Below are positions 1 to 5,177 of a DNA stretch of 5,177 nucleotides, one piece after another. The DNA is taken from NCBI GenBank assembly GCA_945874515.1, contig CAMCHA010000220.1, positions 1 through 5,177 of the forward strand, in the 5' to 3' direction. The position numbers and the translations under genes were made by a program. Source of the DNA: Asaia bogorensis (GTDB lineage: Bacteria; Pseudomonadota; Alphaproteobacteria; Acetobacterales; Acetobacteraceae). A model generated the notes under the pieces. The model made no database searches. It saw only the letters and a list, made by a program, of their open reading frames with translations, and had not been told where the DNA came from. Every line of letters begins with the position of its first letter. Position 1 is the first letter of the stretch.

Positions 1-43
1 GATCATGAAGGAATCCGACGTCATGGGCATCCTGACCGCCTGA
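1..43 (+). CDS. groES: Co-chaperonin GroES, 3' end only (partial)
   Basis: Only the last 13 codons and the TGA stop (41-43) are inside the window; the reading frame starts at base 2 and reads [13 protein letters not shown]. This matches the usual GroES carboxyl end (a KESD-(I/V)-MG-(I/V) strand), which closes the beta-barrel of the 10 kDa lid of the GroEL chamber. The gene sits 41 bases upstream of groEL on the same strand, the standard groES-groEL order, which strongly supports the call despite the short length. The start, mobile loop and promoter (in many alphaproteobacteria a CIRCE/HrcA or sigma-32 site) lie outside the window, so regulation cannot be read here. Confidence 0.93.
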   Translation, partial: IMKESDVMGILTA

Positions 44-69
44 TCGCCGATTTTCCAATCAGAACCTGA

Positions 70-1725
<1,656 letters not shown>

Positions 1726-1751
1726 TCCATCGCGACCTACGCGAAAAATGG

Positions 1752-1778
1752 GGGCGGTCCTTCGGGGCCGCCCTTTTT
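1752..1778 (+). terminator. Rho-independent terminator with UUCG tetraloop, possibly bidirectional
   Basis: A 9-bp stem (1752-1760 with 1765-1773; one G-U wobble, otherwise GC-rich) is capped by TTCG at 1761-1764 closed by a C-G pair, the very stable cUUCGg tetraloop. Five T residues follow at 1774-1778. It lies 26 bases after the groEL stop, so it should end the groESL transcript. Five A residues at 1744-1748 on the other side give a T-run when read on the minus strand, so the same hairpin may also end the transcript of the convergent EamA gene, whose stop is at 1792. Stem and runs are read directly; bidirectional use is inferred. Confidence 0.88.
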
Positions 1779-1791
1779 CATATTTGACGTG

Positions 1792-2733
1792 TTATTCTTC
1801 TGTCGCCCTCAAACGTGCCAGGATGCGCCCATCAATCAGCGCCAAACCCAGTCCGATCATCGCCATGCCGGCGAAATGTATTGCGCCCAGCCTTTCGTCG
1901 AGCAGCAAACCGCCAAGCAGAATGGCGCTGATCGGAATCAAAAATGTGACCAAGGCAAGATTGGTGGCCCCGGCAGCTGCCAGGATGCGGAAATAAAGAA
2001 TATAGGCCAATGCCGTAGAAAGCACGCCAATGCCCAGCAAAGCTGCCCATGTGTGCGCGCTGGGCGGCGCCAATAGCCAGGGTTGGTCTACCATAAGGGC
2101 CATTGGTAGAATTAGTAGGCTGGAAGCTGTTACCTGCCCGGTGGCTGTTGCTAAGGGCGGCACACCCATGCGCTTGAAACGGCGCCCAAAGACACCGGCA
2201 AAGGCATAGGAAAGTGCCGCGGCAAGGCAGGCCAATTGCGCCAGAAACCCAGTCCCCAAGCCTGGGAGCAATTCGGTCCCAAGCATCAGGATCACCCCCA
2301 AAAGCCCGAGCACCACGCCCGCAATCTTACCCGCGCTCAATTTTTCATCGCGTGTCAGGAAATGCGCAACCAGCACCGTGAAAAGCGGCGTGGTGGCGTT
2401 GAGGATAGCGGCCAAGCCACTCGCGATATGGTGCTGCCCCCAAACGAATAGCGCGAAGGGAATCGCATTGTTCAAAAGCCCCATACCGAAAAAGGCAGGC
2501 CAAAGCCCCTTCATGTGTGGCATGCGGATATTCAACAGCTTGAGCACTGCCCAAAGCGTCACCGCAGCGATACCCACGCGCACCAGCACAATCGTGAGGG
2601 AAGGCAATTCCTTGACCGCAATACCCGTGAAAAAGAAGGAGCCGCCCCAAAGCACGGAAAGCGCGATCAACATGGCCCACTCCTGAGCGCCCATGGGTGG
2701 TTGGACTGACGATGCAGATGGGGGTTGAGTCAC
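1792..2733 (-). CDS. EamA/DMT-superfamily transporter (RhaT/YdcZ-like exporter)
   Basis: A 313-aa inner-membrane protein with about ten hydrophobic segments (roughly residues 19-37, 45-65, 77-97, 104-125, 135-152, 163-183, 195-215, 227-247, 257-277, 284-301), arranged as two tandem EamA repeats. Family signs are the first-helix LSVLWGGSFFFTGIAV, the ILNATTPLFTVLVAHFLTRDEKL end of repeat 1, and LIPISAILLGGLLLDERLGAIHFAGM in repeat 2. The (D/E)E-(K/R)-L turn followed by G.....G at the next helix is typical. Members export amino acids, metabolites or drugs; substrate cannot be predicted from sequence. The chosen start is GTG at 2733, supported by GGAG 5 bases upstream. An in-frame ATG at 2694 would remove 13 polar residues but has no visible ribosome binding site. 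It lies 105 bases downstream of maf on the same strand, so co-transcription is possible but unproven. It converges on groEL. Confidence 0.93.
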   Translation of the reverse strand: MTQPPSASSVQPPMGAQEWAMLIALSVLWGGSFFFTGIAVKELPSLTIVLVRVGIAAVTLWAVLKLLNIRMPHMKGLWPAFFGMGLLNNAIPFALFVWGQHHIASGLAAILNATTPLFTVLVAHFLTRDEKLSAGKIAGVVLGLLGVILMLGTELLPGLGTGFLAQLACLAAALSYAFAGVFGRRFKRMGVPPLATATGQVTASSLLILPMALMVDQPWLLAPPSAHTWAALLGIGVLSTALAYILYFRILAAAGATNLALVTFLIPISAILLGGLLLDERLGAIHFAGMAMIGLGLALIDGRILARLRATEE

Positions 2734-2738
2734 TTAGG

Positions 2739-2742
2739 CTCC
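2739..2742 (-). promoter_or_regulatory. Ribosome binding site of the EamA transporter gene
   Basis: The minus strand reads GGAG here, 5 bases before the GTG at 2733. The alternative ATG at 2694 has no purine-rich Shine-Dalgarno match, so this site decides in favour of the GTG start. Confidence 0.6.
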
Positions 2743-2838
2743 GATCTGGCTGGGCTGGCCTATGAAGGCTGCGGCTTATCGACCGCGCCATCCGCTTCTT
2801 GCTTTCACTTGAACGGCGCCACTTTCTCGCCAAGGATG

Positions 2839-3450
2839 CTATGCCAGCAAAACCCCATGCTGGCGCAGAAACCCAAGCAAGGGCAGCAAAGGCAGGCCTA
2901 AGATCGCCGGCTGATCACCCTCAATCCGATCAAATAATTGCGCGCCATGGCTTTCCAGCCGATAGGCGCCAACAGAAGAAAGCAACGCCTCGCCCTCGGC
3001 AGCCAGATAGGCTTCCAGATAGGCGTCGGAGAATTCGCGCATGGCCAAGCGCGGCTTCGCCACATGCTGCCAGATGCGCTGCCCGCCGCGATGGCACACA
3101 AGTGCCGTCACCAATTCATGCTGGCGTCCACGCAGACGCTGCAAATGGCCGCGCGCCGCTGCCATATCGGGCGGCTTGTCGAACCAGGCGCCTTCGCAGA
3201 CCAGCAATTGATCAGCGCCAATCACCAGCGCATTGGGGGCTTGCGCGGCCACACGCGCCGCCTTGGCATCGGCCAGCATCAACGCGGCATCTTCGGCGGG
3301 AATACCCTCGGCCTGCGCTGCTTCCTTGATGGCGGCCTCATCCACGCCAGCCACGCGCGTCTCGAAACGCAACCCAGCACCTTCCAGCACCGCGCGCCGT
3401 GCTGAGGAAGCTGATGCAAGAATAAGCGCCGGCGCTGCGGCCTGGATCAC
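2839..3450 (-). CDS. maf: Maf-family nucleoside triphosphate pyrophosphatase (YceF-like)
   Basis: A 203-aa cytoplasmic Maf/HAM1-fold enzyme, expected to hydrolyse non-canonical or modified nucleoside triphosphates to the monophosphate and pyrophosphate. Motifs in order: LASASSARR (residues 11-19, the SxxR phosphate-binding loop), VDE (36-38), DAK (61-63), IGADQ with the presumed catalytic Asp80, DKP (91-93), GRQHELVTA (108-116), REFSDAYLEAY (138-148), VGAYRLE (160-166), IEGD (176-179) and LGLPLLPLL (184-192). All family positions I can recall are kept. The Gln after Asp80 and the GAYRLES..GAQLF block resemble the YceF (7-methyl-GTP) branch rather than YhdE (dTTP/UTP, usually IGADT), so YceF-like specificity is inferred. 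The GTG start overlaps the TGA of the upstream receptor gene by 4 bases, and GGAAG lies 7 bases before it. No other early Met exists. It was named for septum inhibition on overexpression, but the enzyme role is housekeeping nucleotide cleaning. Confidence 0.93.
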   Translation of the reverse strand: MIQAAAPALILASASSARRAVLEGAGLRFETRVAGVDEAAIKEAAQAEGIPAEDAALMLADAKAARVAAQAPNALVIGADQLLVCEGAWFDKPPDMAAARGHLQRLRGRQHELVTALVCHRGGQRIWQHVAKPRLAMREFSDAYLEAYLAAEGEALLSSVGAYRLESHGAQLFDRIEGDQPAILGLPLLPLLGFLRQHGVLLA

Positions 3451-4388
3451 TGCCGCGCTTCCGGCCGTAGGCCGAGTGCCGCTTCCTCACCCGCTGCCGC
3501 TGCCAGATAGGCAGAATAAGCGGCGCCATCACGCAAATCTTCGGTCATGCCAAGCCGCGCCATGACGCTGCGCACCTGCGGCGACCGCAGCGCCGCGGTG
3601 AAGGCCTCTTCCAGCCTTTTGCGTTCGGCCACCGGCATATTGGGTGGGCCGATCAGCCCGAAGGGGGCGGTTTCGGTCAGCCCATAGCCAAGCTCAACCA
3701 GGGTTGGCACATCCGGCCAGCGCGTATTGCGCGTGGGCGACCACAATGTCAGCCAACGTGCTTCGCCTTGATCCACCGCCACATGCAGCCGCGCACCGCC
3801 GGCCATCACATCCAGATCGCCCGCCATCAGCGCTTCAACGCCATCGGCGGCACCGCGAAAGGGTAGATGCACCAGTTGGATATTTTCTTTCACCATCAGC
3901 CGCGCCATGGTGACATGGCCAATCGAGCCAACGCCGACGCTGCCGAAGGAAAGCTGGCCCGACTTTTGGCGTGCTTCGGCCACAAAATCGCGCCAGCCAC
4001 CAGGAAAGCGATCGGCCTTGGCAATCGCGCCATAAGTGCCGCCAGCCAGGCACATGATGGGCGTTGCATCCCGCCCCATATTGAAATCCACCCCGCGTTC
4101 GACCAGGGCGCGCAATGTCGCCACCGGAAACAGCATCACAACCGACCCATCCGGCGGCGCGCTGCGCAGTTGCGACAAAAGCCTGAGCCCCGTGCGGCTT
4201 GGCTTATTATCCAGCCGCACTTCCTGGCCTAGCGCTTTGCTCGCGTATTTTGCCACCGCGCGCATCACCTGATCTGTGCTGCCGCCTTCGGCAAAGGGCA
4301 CCAGCAGCGTGATGCTGCGTTGTTGCGCCAGCGCAAGGTTTGGCGCGGCTAGCAGGCCAGCACTCGCCAAAAACAACCGCCGCTTCAT
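3447..4388 (-). CDS. Bug/TctC-family periplasmic solute-binding protein
   Basis: A 313-aa secreted receptor. Residues 1-21 form a signal peptide: MKRR, a hydrophobic core, and an ALA cleavage site before Gln22. The Arg pair followed by L-F-L is Tat-like, but the Sec route cannot be excluded. The mature protein shows the Bug signature VPFAEGGSTD (residues 30-39; family form PFPPGGGTD, whose loop contacts the ligand carboxylate), APPDG (77-81), SFGSVGVGSIGH (147-158), HLPFRGAADGVEALMAGDLDVM (174-195), WPDVPTLVELGY (224-235) and FGLIGPPNMP (243-252). Bug proteins bind carboxylates, some amino acids or aromatic acids and may feed tripartite tricarboxylate transporters (TctAB) or signalling; no tctA/tctB is present here, so the ligand is unknown. 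The second ligand loop, usually PGAGG, reads PSRTG (63-67), an atypical change. The ATG overlaps the stop of the HD hydrolase gene by 4 bases (ATGA) and lacks a clear Shine-Dalgarno. The stop overlaps maf's GTG (GTGA). Confidence 0.92.
   Translation of the reverse strand: MKRRLFLASAGLLAAPNLALAQQRSITLLVPFAEGGSTDQVMRAVAKYASKALGQEVRLDNKPSRTGLRLLSQLRSAPPDGSVVMLFPVATLRALVERGVDFNMGRDATPIMCLAGGTYGAIAKADRFPGGWRDFVAEARQKSGQLSFGSVGVGSIGHVTMARLMVKENIQLVHLPFRGAADGVEALMAGDLDVMAGGARLHVAVDQGEARWLTLWSPTRNTRWPDVPTLVELGYGLTETAPFGLIGPPNMPVAERKRLEEAFTAALRSPQVRSVMARLGMTEDLRDGAAYSAYLAAAAGEEAALGLRPEARQ
3458..3462 (-). promoter_or_regulatory. Ribosome binding site of maf
   Basis: The minus strand reads GGAAG, 7 bases before the GTG at 3450 and inside the 3' end of the preceding receptor gene. 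It supports the GTG start, and with the GTGA overlap it suggests translational coupling. Confidence 0.5.
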
Positions 4389-4936
4389 GGCATTTCGCTC
4401 GCGAGCCTTGCCAAGGCGGCGCGATAGGTTGTGTCGAACAGCGCATCCAGCCCAGGATTGACGCCCTTCAGCCCAGCGGCCACGCGCCCGGCCCAGCCGA
4501 CATATTCAATGCGGCGCGCATGGTTCCAATTCGCCGGGGGGCTATCGGCGATGGAGCGCAGATTCGAAATCTTATCGGCTAACTTCAACTGCTTGGCTGC
4601 CTCGCTATGCTTTGGCGCCTGGCTAATCTGCAAGGCCTTCCGAATTTCCTTGGGCTTTTCTGTATCATCGGTCGCTTCCGCCACCAAGCCCGCAATTACA
4701 GGGCCAAAAACGGTGATCAGATCGGCATCAGTCGTCTCAGTATCTTCCACCGTGTCATGCAGCAGCCCGGCCAGGATGGCTTCCTCTGGCGCGTCATGTT
4801 CGGCGAGGATCGCGGCAACCTCAATCACATGGTTCACATAGGGCTCAGCAGCCGCGCCCTTCCGCACCTGCCCGGCATGGGCGCGGGCGGCGAAAAGCGT
4901 GGCGCGCAGAAGCTGCGCAGAAAAGCTGGCTTTCAT
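4385..4936 (-). CDS. Small HD-domain hydrolase, MESH1/SAH-like (p)ppGpp 3'-pyrophosphohydrolase
   Basis: A 183-aa soluble protein made of a single HD domain, with no synthetase, TGS or ACT domain, matching the size of MESH1-type small alarmone hydrolases (about 180 aa). Motifs: RK at 25-26, EPYVNH with metal ligand His36, LLHDTVEDTETT with His60-Asp61 and catalytic Glu64-Asp65, FGPVIAGLVAEATDD (77-91), QAPKHSEAAKQLKLADKISNLR (106-127) with Asp121 and Asn125, and a WAGRV..GLKGVNPGLD end like MESH1's carboxyl helix. Every metal-binding and catalytic position known from Rel/SpoT and MESH1 is kept, so a Mn-dependent hydrolase is expected, most likely removing the 3' pyrophosphate from (p)ppGpp. 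Human MESH1 also dephosphorylates NADPH, so another substrate is possible. The ATG is fixed by an in-frame TGA two codons upstream (4943-4945). No clear Shine-Dalgarno is seen. It is the first gene of the minus-strand cluster, and its stop overlaps the receptor gene start. Confidence 0.9.
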   Translation of the reverse strand: MKASFSAQLLRATLFAARAHAGQVRKGAAAEPYVNHVIEVAAILAEHDAPEEAILAGLLHDTVEDTETTDADLITVFGPVIAGLVAEATDDTEKPKEIRKALQISQAPKHSEAAKQLKLADKISNLRSIADSPPANWNHARRIEYVGWAGRVAAGLKGVNPGLDALFDTTYRAALARLASEMP

Positions 4937-5010
4937 AAAGGATCAGTAGCGCCCCAGGACAAAATCGGAAAGGGGATGCAAGCGCCGCCAAAGCCTGATA
5001 AGGCGCCGCC
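4937..5010. promoter_or_regulatory. 74-base divergent intergenic region
   Basis: This gap separates the start codons of the minus-strand HD hydrolase gene and the plus-strand second receptor gene, so promoters for both should lie in it or reach into the flanking coding sequence. I could not find a convincing -35/-10 pair on either strand. It does contain the 9-base direct repeat described separately. Its role as a promoter region is inferred from gene orientation only. Confidence 0.45.
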
Positions 5011-5011
5011 A
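4982..5011 (+). repeat. Two copies of a 9-base direct repeat, 21 bases apart
   Basis: GCGCCGCCA occurs at 4982-4990 and again at 5003-5011, the second copy running into the ATG of the receptor gene. The period is 21 bases, about two helical turns. Low complexity and GC-richness make chance quite possible. Confidence 0.35.
5000..5003 (+). promoter_or_regulatory. Candidate ribosome binding site of the second Bug receptor gene
   Basis: AAGG lies 7 bases before the ATG at 5011. A competing purine run, GAGAG at 5016-5020, lies 5 bases before the in-frame ATG at 5026, so this site does not settle the start on its own. Confidence 0.4.
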
Positions 5012-5177
5012 TGCCGAGAGAAATGATGACGCGCCGCGCTTTGATCGCGGCCAGCCCCTTGCTTGCCGCCCCCGCGCTGGCGCAGGCACCCTTTCCCAAT
5101 CGTCCTATCCGCCTGGTGGTGGGCTTCACCCCAGGGGGGGCCACCGATATCTCGGCGCGCGCCTTTGCGCCCAAAAT
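5011..5177 (+). CDS. Second Bug/TctC-family periplasmic solute-binding protein, 5' end only (partial)
   Basis: An open frame runs from ATG at 5011 off the window edge (55 complete codons). In-frame ATGs at 5023 and 5026 are also possible; an in-frame TAA at 4999-5001 rules out any start further upstream. From 5026 the product begins MTRRALIAASPLLAAPALAQ, a compact signal peptide with a twin Arg, a hydrophobic core and ALA-Q cleavage, so 5026 may be the true start. The mature part reads FPNRPIRLVVGFTPGGATDISARAFAPK, which is the Bug amino terminus: the (W/F)P.(R/K)P(I/V)(R/K)(L/I)VV opening strand and the GGxTD ligand loop, with Ala in place of the usual Gly/Thr. It is oriented away from the HD hydrolase gene with 74 bases between start codons. 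Ligand and length cannot be judged because the remainder is missing. Confidence 0.88.
   Translation, partial: MPREMMTRRALIAASPLLAAPALAQAPFPNRPIRLVVGFTPGGATDISARAFAPK

Noticed and set aside
2345..2833. A 162-codon minus-strand frame starting TTG in the gap after maf and running into the exporter gene
   Set aside because: It lies almost wholly inside the exporter gene in another frame, its translation is Arg/His-rich without a recognisable motif, and the exporter has the convincing hydrophobic pattern.
2734..2838. Possible tRNA, small RNA, short gene or terminator in the 105-base gap between maf and the exporter gene
   Set aside because: No T-arm or cloverleaf, no zinc-finger protein (YacG) motif as sometimes found after maf, and only a weak 4-bp GCGG/CCGC hairpin without a T-run. 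I see nothing supportable beyond the exporter's ribosome binding site.
2799..3405. Plus-strand frames of 155-176 codons opposite maf
   Set aside because: Arg/Pro/Ala/His-rich shadow translations with no domain; the minus-strand Maf protein has complete family motifs.
3867..4232. Plus-strand frame of 121 codons opposite the Bug receptor gene
   Set aside because: Shadow of the receptor coding sequence, with no motif and no promoter or ribosome binding site.
4397..4406. Perfect 10-base palindrome GCTCGCGAGC at the end of the HD hydrolase gene
   Set aside because: It falls inside coding sequence (around the Leu-Ala-Ser-Glu codons), is made of common GC-rich codons, and has no partner site, so chance is the simplest explanation.

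Overview
The window looks like a chromosomal segment of an alphaproteobacterium. A member of the Rhodospirillales/Acetobacteraceae is the best guess. The grounds are a typical alphaproteobacterial GroEL, moderately high GC (about 60% by eye), and two Bug/TctC-type periplasmic receptor genes, a family greatly expanded in that group and in Betaproteobacteria. No mobile element, CRISPR array, tRNA or rRNA was seen.

Layout. (1) Bases 1-1725, plus strand: the last 13 codons of groES, then a complete groEL (546 aa), the end of a groESL operon whose promoter lies outside the window. (2) Bases 1726-1791: a short convergent intergenic gap with a strong GC-rich hairpin capped by a UUCG tetraloop. It is flanked by an A-run and a T-run, so it could terminate transcription from both sides. 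(3) Bases 1792-4936, minus strand: four genes read right to left. They are a small HD-domain hydrolase closely resembling MESH1-type (p)ppGpp hydrolases, a Bug-family receptor, a Maf-family nucleotide pyrophosphatase, and an EamA/DMT-family exporter with about 10 TM segments. The first three are joined by 4-base stop/start overlaps (ATGA, then GTGA); the exporter follows after 105 bases. (4) Bases 4937-5010: a 74-base divergent intergenic region. (5) Bases 5011-5177, plus strand: the 5' end of a second Bug-family receptor, cut by the window edge.

How the genes might work together. The groESL end is ordinary housekeeping. The minus-strand cluster mixes two soluble nucleotide-hydrolysing enzymes (alarmone-type HD hydrolase and Maf) with an envelope solute receptor and an exporter. 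The overlaps support co-translation of at least the first three genes. A shared pathway is only a hypothesis, because such mixed operons are common in this group and Bug receptors often lack adjacent TctA/TctB membrane partners, as seems true here inside the window. I did not find a convincing new defence, mobile or RNA system. The most notable item is the stand-alone MESH1-like hydrolase translationally coupled to, and flanked by, Bug receptor genes.
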